55,191 nt of DNA from the NCBI GenBank assembly GCA_027313705.1, contig DAHVDE010000078.1, positions 1 to 55,191 of the forward strand. Reading direction: 5' to 3'. Under the pieces are notes generated by a model. It saw nothing but the letters and a program-made list of their open reading frames with translations, made no database searches and was not told where the DNA came from. Position numbers and translations under genes: made by a program. Positions 23,178 through 31,965 of this stretch are shown here, in pieces. This DNA comes from Actinomycetota bacterium (lineage in GTDB: Bacteria; Actinomycetota; Actinomycetes; Streptosporangiales; Streptosporangiaceae). The first letter of the stretch is position 1. Each line of letters begins with the position of its first letter.

Positions 23178-24853
23178 AGGCTCCCGATCTGATCGCCGGC
23201 CAGCACACTGGCAGGCCGCCGCCAGGTGCCAGGGCCGGGCCGGCCAGCATGGCCAGGTCGAGCGGCGTCATGGCGGCAGGCACGTTCGCTTCACGGGTGA
23301 CCGGCCTACTGCGCACAGTGGTACTGGTACCGGCTATTGGCCAGGTCGCGCTGGCCAACTCCTACAACTACGCCAACACGCTGCCGAATACGGTCTATAA
23401 CCTCGCTATAGGCGGTATCTTGACGTCAGTCATCGTGCCGTTGCTGGTCAAAGCCGCTAAACGCGACGCCGACCGAGGCGAGAAGTACGATCAGCGGCTC
23501 TTCACGCTCGTCGCTGCGGTCCTGCTCGTCATCACGCTAGCAGCGACCGCTTTCGCCGAGCCGATCGCTAAGTTGTACGACCCGAGTGCCGAAGGTAACT
23601 CCGAGCATATCCTAGTAATCTTCGCCTACTTCTTCATACCACAGATTTTCTTTTACGGGGTTACCTCACTGGCGAGCGCGATGCTGAACGCACGCGGGCA
23701 CTTCGCCGCTCCGATGTGGACGCCGGTCGTCAACAACGTCGTCGTGATCGTCATCACGGTGGCGTTCATGCTGTTCGCGGGGGCGCACCAGACCGTCAGC
23801 ACGATCACGCCCTCCGAGGTCGTGTTCCTCGGCGCGGGCACCACGGCCGGCATCGTCGCCCAGACGATCGCGCTGATCCCGGCACTACGGCGGGTCGGGT
23901 TCAGGTGGCGGCCGCGTTTTGACTTCAAGCGGGCCGATGCGGCCGAGGTGGGCCGTATGTCCGGCTGGATGTTCTGCTACGTTCTGACCACGCAGGTGAC
24001 CTACTGGGTCACGGCCATCATCATCAGCTACGCGCAGAAGTCGCCGCAGGCTCAGGCCGCAGGCGCCGGGTTCTCTGCCTACAGCTACGCCTGGCTGCTG
24101 TTCCAGCTGCCTTACGCCGTGATAGCGATCTCTGTGATTACCGCCTTGCTGCCGAGGATGAGCGCAAACGCTTCTGACCGGCGCTTTGACCTGGTCCGCT
24201 CGGATTTCGTGCACGGCGTGTCGCTCGGCTCGGTCATCGTCGCACCCGCGGCGCTTGTGCTTGCCGTGCTCGGACCTGCCCTGACGGAGATCTTGCTCAG
24301 CTACGGCAACAACAGCCTCGCTCATGCCAGGTACCTGGGGATCGTGTTCGCGGTTTTCTCCGTCGGCCTGATGCCTTACATGCTCTTCCAGTTGCTGCTG
24401 CGCGTCTTTTACGCGCTGCATGACAGCAAGACCCCGGCGCTGATCGGCGTGGTCACCATGGTTGCTAGCGCAGCGGCCAGCCTGATCGTGGCGGCCGCTT
24501 TCCCGCCGGCCGACCGGGTAGCCGCACTTGGCGCGGCCTTCGGGCTCGGGAACGTGGTCGGCGTCTTGATCGCCTGGCGGATACTCGCGGTTCGGCTCGG
24601 CGGCCTGGCCGGGCGCCGGGTCATGCGCACGCTAGTGCAGTTGCATGCCGCCGCACTGCCCGCGGTCGTCTTCGCGCTGGCGGTCGCGCTCACCATCGCG
24701 CTGACGCTCACGACGAGCCGGGCCGGGGCGTTCTTGACCATCGCCATCGGTGGCGGCGGCGCGGTGTGCTGCTATCTGGCCGCAGCCAGAAGACTTCGCA
24801 TCGCGGAAGTCGCGGAACTGATTGCGATCGTCAGAGCCCGACTCGGCAGGTGA
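23174..24853 (+). CDS. murJ: Lipid II flippase MurJ (MviN family)
   Basis: The 559-residue integral membrane protein belongs to the MOP superfamily. GVMAAGTFASRVTGLLRTVVLVPAIG is the conserved first segment, TLPNTVYNLAIGGILTSVIVPLL follows, and about 14 hydrophobic helices are visible. MurJ flips lipid II from the cytoplasmic to the outer face for peptidoglycan synthesis by enzymes such as the PBP at 12.1-15.6 kb. The GTG start overlaps the DUF6049 stop. In mycobacteria the same protein carries a fused pseudokinase; here that part is a separate downstream gene. Confidence 0.94.
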   Translation: MKAPDLIAGQHTGRPPPGARAGPASMARSSGVMAAGTFASRVTGLLRTVVLVPAIGQVALANSYNYANTLPNTVYNLAIGGILTSVIVPLLVKAAKRDADRGEKYDQRLFTLVAAVLLVITLAATAFAEPIAKLYDPSAEGNSEHILVIFAYFFIPQIFFYGVTSLASAMLNARGHFAAPMWTPVVNNVVVIVITVAFMLFAGAHQTVSTITPSEVVFLGAGTTAGIVAQTIALIPALRRVGFRWRPRFDFKRADAAEVGRMSGWMFCYVLTTQVTYWVTAIIISYAQKSPQAQAAGAGFSAYSYAWLLFQLPYAVIAISVITALLPRMSANASDRRFDLVRSDFVHGVSLGSVIVAPAALVLAVLGPALTEILLSYGNNSLAHARYLGIVFAVFSVGLMPYMLFQLLLRVFYALHDSKTPALIGVVTMVASAAASLIVAAAFPPADRVAALGAAFGLGNVVGVLIAWRILAVRLGGLAGRRVMRTLVQLHAAALPAVVFALAVALTIALTLTTSRAGAFLTIAIGGGGAVCCYLAAARRLRIAEVAELIAIVRARLGR

Positions 24854-25068
24854 CGCATGAAAGGCGGCACCGTGACAGATAAATCTCAGCGGCGGACTTC
24901 GGTGACTGACCTGAGGTCTCCGCCTGGGAACGGTTTGGGACGCGGTAAGGTGGCTGCGGAGCAGCAGTGCATGTTGTGCCGCATCATTGAATTGTCCAGA
25001 CCCGCCGACCAGCTTCCGGCATCAGGAGGAAGCGTCGAGAGCCTGATCTGACTCGGCGCAGCGACCGA

Positions 25069-26802
25069 ATGACCATCTATACGTCCGAGCCAGGAACCAG
25101 ACTCGGCGGCCGTTACCGGCTCGAAGACCGGACAGCCGCGGGTTCTGGGTGGGATGCCTGGAAGGCGATAGACGAGACACTGGCCAGACCGGTGGCGGTC
25201 ATAACCTTCGCACGGGAGTTCCCCCGCATCGCGGAGGTCGTGACCGCCGCACGTGCCGCGAGCAGGCTCACCGATTCGCGCCTGGCGCAGGTATTCGATG
25301 TCGAGGATGCCTGGGATCGTGCCTACATCGTCATGGAGTGGGCTGCGGGTGAGTCGCTCGGTGACATGCTGTCCGGCGGCCCGATCGATCCTGACCGAGG
25401 TGCCCGCATCGTCGCCGAGGCGGCCGCTGGCCTGGCTTCTGCGCATGCGGCGGGCATCGCGCACATGTGCCTGTCCCCCGCCTCGGTCAAGTGGAGCCAG
25501 ACCGGCGAGGTCAAGGTCATCGGGCTCGGCGTCGAGGCGGCACTGGCCGGCATCACCTCAGAAGAACCCGTACGCGCCGATACCGAAGGCCTGGGCAGCC
25601 TGCTCTACGCCGCGCTTACCGGGTGCTGGCCAGGGCCTGACTATGAGTCGCTGCCGCCTGCGCCGCTTGCCGATGGCCAGCCGCGCAGTCCCAGGCAGGT
25701 AATCGCCGGCATTCCGGTCGTGCTCTCCGACCTGGCCTGCGACGCGATGCGGTTGCGGTCAAGGGAGGGAACGCCCGCCGTCCCGACGCCCGCGGAGTTC
25801 TCTCAGGCACTCTTCGCGGCGCTGCCTCCCGCCCCGATCCCTTCGGCTACGCCGCCGCCTGCCTACCGTGAGCGGAACCTCGAGTACGGCGCTGACCCGT
25901 ACTGGCCAGGCCGCAAGCGCAACGACGAGTGGACAGGCCAGGATGGCTATCAGGCCGCTGGCTACCGGCCGACCGGCTACGAGGAAACTGGCTGGCAGCA
26001 GGGCGGCCCTCAGTACACGCAGAAGTATCCTGGCGAGTACCCGGCCTCCCCCTACCGTGACGGCGCGACAGCCGGGCCGCGGCCGGACGGGCCAGGCCGG
26101 CGATTCGAGCCTGGCGGTCATCGCGCACCGGCCGCACATGGTCGCCGTGACCGGTCTTCCGTACAGTTCGCTCCGGGGCAGAGACTGCCAATGGCGATCC
26201 TGGCCGGGATCGGGGCGCTGCTCGTGGCGGCCGCGATCACGGCCGCGGCCTTGTGGCCGAGCGGGCCGAAGCCGAAGCTAGCCAGCATCAAGCCCGGCCA
26301 TACCACTTCGGTGTCCGCCATCACGCCGCTCACGGCGGTACGAGCATCTGGCTTTGACCCGCTGGTCAGCGCGAGCAAGGACCCGTATAACGAAAACAGC
26401 CAATATGCCGGTTATGCGATCGATCACAACCCGCGGAGTGCGTGGACCACGCAGTGGTACAAGTCCGCCGGGTTCGGCGGGCTGAAGACCGGGGCAGGGC
26501 TGATGCTTGAGATGCCCAAGGCGGAGGTTTACCGCTCCGTAGTCGTCACCTTCGAGGCGAACCCCGGTGCCGATGTCAAGATTCTCGTAGGCGACTCGAA
26601 CGCCAGGAGCGCGGCTAACCTGGCCTCGATGAAGACGGTAGCATCGGCGAGCGATGTCAGCGGCACGGTGACCTTCTCCATCACCAGTCCCGTAAGCGGG
26701 AAGTACCTGGTGATCTGGTTCACCAAGCTCGCGCCGATGGCAGGGCGCGCGCACTGGTTCGACGGCGAGGTCTTCAATGTCAGCGTGCGGGGAATCGGCT
26801 AG
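25069..26802 (+). CDS. Membrane pseudokinase with extracellular discoidin-like domain
   Basis: The 577-residue protein has a Ser/Thr-kinase-like domain (about 15-265) that lacks catalytic residues. The VAVK lysine is replaced (VAVITF, Ile45), HRDLKP reads HMCLSP (132-137) and DFG reads GLG (152-154). A Tyr/Gly/Pro-rich linker follows (repeats such as ATGYEETG-like units), then a membrane helix (about 372-395) and a beta-rich extracellular domain with YAIDHNPRSAWTTQWY. The latter resembles F5/8-type ligand-binding domains. It matches the pseudokinase part fused to MviN in M. tuberculosis, where it binds FhaA to regulate peptidoglycan synthesis. It lies 215 bp after murJ, so co-transcription is possible but not certain. 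Confidence 0.85.
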   Translation: MTIYTSEPGTRLGGRYRLEDRTAAGSGWDAWKAIDETLARPVAVITFAREFPRIAEVVTAARAASRLTDSRLAQVFDVEDAWDRAYIVMEWAAGESLGDMLSGGPIDPDRGARIVAEAAAGLASAHAAGIAHMCLSPASVKWSQTGEVKVIGLGVEAALAGITSEEPVRADTEGLGSLLYAALTGCWPGPDYESLPPAPLADGQPRSPRQVIAGIPVVLSDLACDAMRLRSREGTPAVPTPAEFSQALFAALPPAPIPSATPPPAYRERNLEYGADPYWPGRKRNDEWTGQDGYQAAGYRPTGYEETGWQQGGPQYTQKYPGEYPASPYRDGATAGPRPDGPGRRFEPGGHRAPAAHGRRDRSSVQFAPGQRLPMAILAGIGALLVAAAITAAALWPSGPKPKLASIKPGHTTSVSAITPLTAVRASGFDPLVSASKDPYNENSQYAGYAIDHNPRSAWTTQWYKSAGFGGLKTGAGLMLEMPKAEVYRSVVVTFEANPGADVKILVGDSNARSAANLASMKTVASASDVSGTVTFSITSPVSGKYLVIWFTKLAPMAGRAHWFDGEVFNVSVRGIG

Positions 26803-26941
26803 TACCCCGTCGCGACTCCGCTACCTTGGCTGTACCGTAACAGTGTGGTAACAGAGAGCTAAGCTACGGTCCCAACTTGACGCATCTACGGGAGACGCGA
26901 CGAAATCGCAGGAGCCTGGCGGCACCAATCCTGGCCGATCG

Positions 26942-27628
26942 TTGCCCGCGCAACGCGCCGCTGATCCCGCCATCGGCGCCAGCGAGCGCACTACTGACGA
27001 AGAATTGCTGCGCAGGCACGTCGCCGGAGACCCCGACGCCTTCGGTGAGCTTTTCGCCAGGCACAAGGACAGGCTGTGGGCCATTGCCATCAGGACGCTT
27101 TCCGATCCCGAGGACGCCGCCGACGCACTTCAGGACGCGATGATCTCCGCGTTCAGGCGCGCGGACAGTTTCAGGGGCGACTCGGCCGTCACGACCTGGC
27201 TGCACCGCATAGTCGTCAACGCCTGCCTGGACAAGATGCGCAGGCGCAACGCCAGGCCAGAAGTGAGCGGCGGAGACGACAGCCTGCTAGACGCGATCGG
27301 CGCGGCAGTGCCTGCCGCCGATCCGGCGGCAAGCAGCGAGACTTCGCTTGAGGTGATGTCGGCACTGCGGCAACTGCCTCGTGATCAGCAGGTGGCGCTC
27401 GTCCTCGTGGACATGCTTGACTATCCGGTCGCCGAAGCGGCGGCAATGCTCGGGGTGGCCGAGGGCACGGTCAAGAGCCGCTGCGCCCGCGGCCGGGCAA
27501 GACTGCTGCCAAAGCTAGCTCACCTTCGCCAGCCAGGCGGATCGGTGCGCCAGCGATCAGAAACCGGGAACCGATTTGACGCCCGATCCGTCCTACCTGC
27601 GCAGGAAGGGAGTGACGAGGCGCCTTGA
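26942..27628 (+). CDS. sigM: ECF RNA polymerase sigma factor, SigM-type
   Basis: The 228-residue protein has sigma region 2 (LFARHKDRLWAIAIRTLSDPEDAADALQDAMISAF) and region 4 (LPRDQQVALVLVDMLDYPVAEAAAMLGVAEGTVKSR). The position between murJ/pseudokinase and anti-sigma/trxB/trxA is that of mycobacterial and streptomycete sigM. It directs RNA polymerase to a stress regulon and is held by the anti-sigma factor encoded next. The start TTG is uncertain; no strong ribosome-binding site is visible and the frame is open upstream without a better start. Its stop overlaps the anti-sigma start. Confidence 0.88.
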   Translation: MPAQRAADPAIGASERTTDEELLRRHVAGDPDAFGELFARHKDRLWAIAIRTLSDPEDAADALQDAMISAFRRADSFRGDSAVTTWLHRIVVNACLDKMRRRNARPEVSGGDDSLLDAIGAAVPAADPAASSETSLEVMSALRQLPRDQQVALVLVDMLDYPVAEAAAMLGVAEGTVKSRCARGRARLLPKLAHLRQPGGSVRQRSETGNRFDARSVLPAQEGSDEAP

Positions 27629-28524
27629 TCGGTCACATCAGCACCGACGAGTTGGCTAGTTACCATGCCGGAACCGTAGCTGGCGGCCGAGCGTCGCAGA
27701 TTTCCGCGCACCTAGCCGACTGTCCCAGCTGCGCTGGCGTCGAGTCACAGCTAGGTCAGGTCTCCGCGCTGCTTGCCAGCGTCACCGTGCCTGCGATGCC
27801 CGAGGCCATGACCCAGCGATTGCGTAGCGCGCTCGCGGAAGAGGTGACTACGCGCGCCGCCCGGCATGCCGCCGCCGATGCGGGAGTGGTCAGCCGGGAG
27901 CGGCCGTGGCGTCGCCGGGTGCCAGGCTGGTCGTCACCTGTTCTGGTGCGGAGCCTGGTTGCGGTCGGCGCGATCGTCGTAGTCGTCAGCGGCGGGATTG
28001 TCCTTGCGAACCTGGGAAGCTCAGGCTCACCAAGTGTGGCGGCCAGGCAGGCTAGCCCCGCAAGGTCTAAGCAGCGTTTTGCGAAGATAGCGCCGCGCAC
28101 GAACCGCCCGGTGATGAGCGTGCTGCCGGTTCGCTACCGGTCAGCGGGCCATGTCTTCAAGACCACTGTGGTTGTCTCTGATCTCAGCTATACGAAAGCG
28201 GACCTGGCGGGAGAAGTCAGGCAGCAGATCAGTAGTCCGTTCACCGTGCCAGGGTCCGATAGCAGCGGCAGCTTCTCGACGCATGCTGCGCAGCCGAGTT
28301 CTGCTCTTGAGGCCGTTTCTGCCCAGCGGCTAGCCGGCTGCTTCACCAAGGTCGCCGCCGGGCGCGAGATACTCCGGGCCGAGGTCGCGCATTACCAGGG
28401 CTTGCCTGCGACAATCGTCATATTGCGACCTGTCGGCACTATCTTTGATGTCATGGTCGTTGGCGCAGCGTGCTCGGCTACCAACGCTGACGTCATCACC
28501 AGGCTGAGTCTTTCCGGGAGTTGA
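27625..28524 (+). CDS. Membrane anti-sigma factor with zinc-finger domain
   Basis: The 299-residue protein begins with a ZAS/zf-HC2-type anti-sigma domain: ISTDELASYHAGT, then HLADCPSCAG with the H-x3-C-x2-C motif. One membrane helix (VLVRSLVAVGAIVVVVSGGIVLA, about 110-132) and an extracytoplasmic domain of about 165 residues follow. It should bind and release the SigM-type factor upstream in response to an envelope or redox signal; the name RsmA is used in mycobacteria. The TTG start overlaps the sigma stop by four bases (TTGA), so the two are translationally coupled. The outer domain has no recognised fold. Confidence 0.85.
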   Translation: MIGHISTDELASYHAGTVAGGRASQISAHLADCPSCAGVESQLGQVSALLASVTVPAMPEAMTQRLRSALAEEVTTRAARHAAADAGVVSRERPWRRRVPGWSSPVLVRSLVAVGAIVVVVSGGIVLANLGSSGSPSVAARQASPARSKQRFAKIAPRTNRPVMSVLPVRYRSAGHVFKTTVVVSDLSYTKADLAGEVRQQISSPFTVPGSDSSGSFSTHAAQPSSALEAVSAQRLAGCFTKVAAGREILRAEVAHYQGLPATIVILRPVGTIFDVMVVGAACSATNADVITRLSLSGS

Positions 28525-28538
28525 GCCTCGCGCCCGAG

Positions 28539-28564
28539 GGAATCTGCCGGGTGGTCATGCGGTT
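28539..28564 (+). promoter_or_regulatory. SigR-type promoter of trxBA
   Basis: GGAAT at 28539-28543 and GTT at 28562-28564 are separated by exactly 18 bases. This is the GGAAT-N18-GTT consensus of the actinobacterial thiol-stress sigma factors SigR/SigH. It lies 35 bp upstream of the trxB start. trxBA is a classic SigR target, so the match of motif, spacing and gene is strong. The -35 also begins soon after the anti-sigma stop. Confidence 0.85.
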
Positions 28565-28599
28565 AACTCCGGTGCGGTTCGATTAAGGAGCAGAGGCAC

Positions 28600-29532
28600 G
28601 TGACTGAGGTCCGCGATGTCATCATCATCGGTTCGGGTCCCGCAGGCTACACGGCGGCGCTGTACGCAGCACGCGCGAGGCTGAACCCGCTGGTCTTCGA
28701 GGGTTCGGTGACAGCGGGCGGTGCCTTGATGAACACCACCGACGTCGAGAACTTTCCCGGCTTCCCCGACGGCATTCTCGGCCCTGACCTGATGGATTCC
28801 GTCCGCAAGCAGGCCGAGCGCTTCGGTGCCGAGCTCATAGCTGACGACGTGACTGAAGTCGATGTGGCGTCGGCACCAAAGGTAGTCAAGACTGTCGACG
28901 GCGAGCACTTGGCCAAGGCAGTCATCATCGCTACCGGCTCCAGCTATCGCGAGCTCGGCGTGCCGAACGAGAAGCGGTTGTCCGGCCATGGTGTCTCGTG
29001 GTGCGCCACCTGTGATGGCTTCTTCTTCCGTGAGCAAGACATCGCTGTGATAGGCGGCGGTGACTCCGCGATGGAGGAAGCAACTTTCCTGACGAGGTTC
29101 GCCCGCTCGGTGACGATAGTGCACCGCAGGGACAGCCTTCGGGCGTCTAAGATCATGCAAGACCGCGCCAAGTCCGACCCGAAGATCAAGTTCGTCTGGG
29201 ACAGCGAGATTGCCGAGATGCTCGGCGACGACCGGCTGACTGGCCTGCGCCTGAGGAACTTGAAGACTGACGAGGAGACCATCCTGCCGGTGACCGGGGT
29301 CTTCATCGCGATCGGGCATGATCCGCGCAGTGAGCTTTTCCGCGGCCAGCTAGCCACCGACGACGACGGCTACCTGCTCGTCGAGGACCCGTTCACCAGA
29401 ACCGCCGTCCCTGGCGTCTTCGCGTGCGGAGACGTAGTCGATCGCCACTATCGCCAGGCAGTGACTGCGGCGGGGAGCGGATGTGCCGCGGCGATCGACG
29501 CCGAGCGGTGGCTGGCCGACCAGGACTCCTGA
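28600..29532 (+). CDS. trxB: Thioredoxin reductase
   Basis: The 310-residue flavoenzyme shows the FAD motif [18 protein letters not shown], the redox pair in [13 protein letters not shown], an NADPH motif [15 protein letters not shown] and the C-terminal FAD motif [10 protein letters not shown]. It transfers electrons from NADPH to thioredoxin, encoded directly downstream. AAGGAG lies nine bases before the GTG start. Expression is probably under the SigR-type promoter just upstream as well as read-through from the sigma operon. Confidence 0.97.
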   Translation: MTEVRDVIIIGSGPAGYTAALYAARARLNPLVFEGSVTAGGALMNTTDVENFPGFPDGILGPDLMDSVRKQAERFGAELIADDVTEVDVASAPKVVKTVDGEHLAKAVIIATGSSYRELGVPNEKRLSGHGVSWCATCDGFFFREQDIAVIGGGDSAMEEATFLTRFARSVTIVHRRDSLRASKIMQDRAKSDPKIKFVWDSEIAEMLGDDRLTGLRLRNLKTDEETILPVTGVFIAIGHDPRSELFRGQLATDDDGYLLVEDPFTRTAVPGVFACGDVVDRHYRQAVTAAGSGCAAAIDAERWLADQDS

Positions 29533-29600
29533 CACCTAGAGCATCCGCGGGCCGATTCAGCCCGCGGATACCACGCAAAATATGAGAGGAAGTCCGAACA

Positions 29601-29930
29601 GTGGGCGCAGTGACCAAGGCCGTTACCGACGCTTCTTTCGAGCTTGACGTGCTTCAGAGCACTAAGCCCGTACTTGTCGATTACTGGGCAGAGTGGTGCG
29701 GGCCGTGCCGTCAGGTGGCCCCCGTACTTGAGCAGATCGCCAGCGAGTACGGCGAGAAGCTCGAAATCGTAAAGCTGAACGTCGACGATAACCCTCAGGT
29801 CGTGCGCAGCTACGGGATCATGAACATCCCGACCCTCGCCCTGTTCAAGGACGGTCAGGTCGTGAAGGAGATCGTCGGCGCCAAGTCGAAGTCGGCTCTC
29901 CTCGGAGAGCTTGAAGAGTTTTTGGGCTAG
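29601..29930 (+). CDS. trxA: Thioredoxin
   Basis: The 109-residue protein is a classical thioredoxin with WAEWCGPCRQ as active site, NVDDNPQVVRSYGIMNIPTLALFKDG containing the cis-proline, and a normal overall length. It reduces protein disulfides in the cytoplasm and is recharged by TrxB encoded 68 bp upstream. AGAGGAAG precedes the GTG start. Followed by a hairpin terminator. Confidence 0.97.
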   Translation: MGAVTKAVTDASFELDVLQSTKPVLVDYWAEWCGPCRQVAPVLEQIASEYGEKLEIVKLNVDDNPQVVRSYGIMNIPTLALFKDGQVVKEIVGAKSKSALLGELEEFLG

Positions 29931-29987
29931 CCAGCCTCACTTCCCTGGCGTTTGGGTACGACGCCCCGCCAGGCTAGGTCACGCTAA

Positions 29988-30021
29988 GGCGCTGCCCGCC
30001 GTCATGGCGGCGGGCAGCGCC
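29988..30021. terminator. Hairpin between trxA and the GNAT gene
   Basis: GGCGCTGCCCGCCG at 29988-30001 pairs perfectly with CGGCGGGCAGCGCC at 30008-30021 across a six-base loop. It sits between convergent genes and can serve both. Confidence 0.85.
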
Positions 30022-30062
30022 GAGGATCATGCAGCGGCCGATAACAGGTCGAGCCGGCTGGC

Positions 30063-30680
30063 TCAGGCCAGGCGAAGCGAACGCTCTGGTGTCATGGATC
30101 CGAGCAGACGCTCCAGGGCAACCTCAACATCTTCCCGCCAGGAAAGGGCGGTCTTGATTTCCAGGCGAAGCCGCGGATAGCGCAGGTGCGGTCGGACGGT
30201 CTTGAAGCCAACCGCCAGCAGGTAGTCCGCCGGCATTACACAGCTCATGCCGTCCGGCTTCAGGTCACCAAAAGCCTCCACCGCCTTGATGCCGCGATGG
30301 GTCAGGTCCTTGACCAGGCTCTGCACGAGCACGCGGCCGAGCCCGCCACCGGAGAATTCAGCCAGTATGTGCGCAGTCATCATGAGAACCGCGTCGGAGC
30401 TGACCGGGCTCGTCGGAAAGGCGACCGATTTCGGCACATACTGCGACGGAGCGTAAAGTACGTAGCCTGCCGCGGCCCCCTCCACATAGATGATCTTGCC
30501 GCAGCTTCCCCATTGCAGCAGGACGTTGGAGACCCACGACTCTTTCTCCAGCGCTGCATCGCCCGACTCCAAGGCACGAGCCTGGCTAAGCGGGTCGAGT
30601 TCCCAGAAGACGCAGCGGCGGCATCTGGATGGCAAGTCATCCAGATTGTCCAGCGTGATACTTGCGACGCGGCGCGGCAC
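30063..30680 (-). CDS. GNAT family N-acetyltransferase
   Basis: The 205-residue protein has a central acetyl-CoA-binding segment MMTAHILAEFSGGGLGRVLVQSLVKDL. The GGGLGRVL stretch is the GNAT motif A loop, followed by AVEAFGD. The N-terminal CRRCVFWELDP is characteristic of a conserved actinobacterial group found between trxA and parB. The substrate is unknown. It is convergent with trxA, and its 5' region diverges from the threonine aldolase gene. Confidence 0.78.
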   Translation of the reverse strand: MPRRVASITLDNLDDLPSRCRRCVFWELDPLSQARALESGDAALEKESWVSNVLLQWGSCGKIIYVEGAAAGYVLYAPSQYVPKSVAFPTSPVSSDAVLMMTAHILAEFSGGGLGRVLVQSLVKDLTHRGIKAVEAFGDLKPDGMSCVMPADYLLAVGFKTVRPHLRYPRLRLEIKTALSWREDVEVALERLLGSMTPERSLRLA

Positions 30681-30822
30681 TTAGCACCTCTGTAACGGAA
30701 CTCGGCTAGCAGCACCGGCGACCACATGCCCCGATTGTGTACAGGAAAGTCCGATCCGGTAAGACCATCGTACTCTCAGCGCCTGTTCTGAGCCGCATAC
30801 TGCCGACGGATAGTCTGGGCCG

Positions 30823-31845
30823 GTGACGAGTCAGCAGAAGAGTTTCGGCAGCGACAACCACTCAGGTGCCCATCTTGAGGTCATCCAGGCCATCGCCGAC
30901 GCCAACGGAGGTGACTCGTCCCCGTATGGCGCTGATCTGCTTACCCGGCGGGTGACGGACGAGTTGAGGTCGGCGTTCAGGTCGAGCGAGGTGCTGTTTG
31001 TGTTCAACGGCACGGCGGCGAACGTGCTCGGCATCAGCTTGCTCGCTGATTCGTATGAGGCGGTGATTTGCGCCGAGTTCTCTCATCTCAACGTAGATGA
31101 GTGCGGGGCGACTGAGCGGATTCTAGGGAACAAACTGCTGACAGTGGCGACTCCCGACGGGAAGCTGACGCCGGAGTTGATCGCACCCAGACTGACTGGC
31201 CGAGGCGATCCGCACCGCGCACAGGCCAAGATCGTGCAGATCGCACAGGTCACCGAAGTGGGCACCTGCTATTCGCTTGAGGAGATCAGGCGACTCAGTG
31301 ATTTCTGCCACAGCGAGAGTCTGTACCTGCATGCCGATGGCGCGAGGCTGGCCAACGCCGCCGCGTACCTAGGGTGCGAACTCGGTGACCTGGCACAAGG
31401 CGTTGATGTGCTCAGTTTCGGCGGGACCAAGAACGGAGCCGTCGGCGCCGAAGCCGTAATCGTGATGCGGGACGAACTCGCTGACCGAGCTCAGTTCCTG
31501 CGCAAGCAGCAGATGCAGCTAGGGTCGAAGATGCGCTTCATCGCCGCACAGTTCGCTGCATTGCTTGAGGACAAGTTGTGGCTGCGCGGAGCTCTACAAG
31601 CCAATGCCATGGCGTCGAGGCTCGCTGCGGGGATTGCTCACGTTCCTGGTATTGAGGTCAAGTACCCGGTTCAGTCAAACGCGGTCTTCGCCGAGCTCCG
31701 CCCGGAACACATCGCCGCACTGCAGCAAGAGTGGACCTTCTACGTCTGGGATGAGGCCAGGAACGTTGTGCGCTGGATGACCGCCTTCGACACCACCGAC
31801 GATGACGTGGATTCCTTCGTTGCCGCTATCAGGGCGGCCAGTTAA
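30823..31845 (+). CDS. ltaE: Low-specificity L-threonine aldolase-like PLP enzyme
   Basis: The 340-residue protein is a fold-type I PLP enzyme of the beta-eliminating lyase/threonine aldolase group. FVFNGTAANVLGI is the phosphate/ring loop, YLHADGARLANAAAYLG has the PLP-binding Asp, and SFGGTKNGAVGAE holds the Schiff-base lysine. It cleaves threonine and allo-threonine to glycine and acetaldehyde. It is an unusual neighbour for parB. Codon use looks slightly less biased than in the adjoining core genes, which could mean later acquisition (weak). Its 3' end lies 103 bp before a parS site. Confidence 0.85.
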   Translation: MTSQQKSFGSDNHSGAHLEVIQAIADANGGDSSPYGADLLTRRVTDELRSAFRSSEVLFVFNGTAANVLGISLLADSYEAVICAEFSHLNVDECGATERILGNKLLTVATPDGKLTPELIAPRLTGRGDPHRAQAKIVQIAQVTEVGTCYSLEEIRRLSDFCHSESLYLHADGARLANAAAYLGCELGDLAQGVDVLSFGGTKNGAVGAEAVIVMRDELADRAQFLRKQQMQLGSKMRFIAAQFAALLEDKLWLRGALQANAMASRLAAGIAHVPGIEVKYPVQSNAVFAELRPEHIAALQQEWTFYVWDEARNVVRWMTAFDTTDDDVDSFVAAIRAAS

Positions 31846-31948
31846 GGGAATTGCCTCGGTTGCGAGAACACCGGGTAGGTGACGTCGCCTGACATCACCC
31901 AGCACGCGCGCCGCGGGGCCGCGGCAGGGCGGCGTCGCGGGGCCGGCA

Positions 31949-31964
31949 TGTTTCACGTGAAACA
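31949..31964. promoter_or_regulatory. parS centromere site next to parB
   Basis: TGTTTCACGTGAAACA is the exact 16-bp palindromic parS consensus bound by ParB in most bacteria. It sits at the 3' end of parB, one base before its stop codon region. Confidence 0.97.
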
Positions 31965-31965
31965 G

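Noticed and set aside
24857-25051. 64-codon frame between murJ and the pseudokinase gene
   Set aside because: Weak codon bias, no recognisable domain and no good start signal; more likely leader or spacer DNA.
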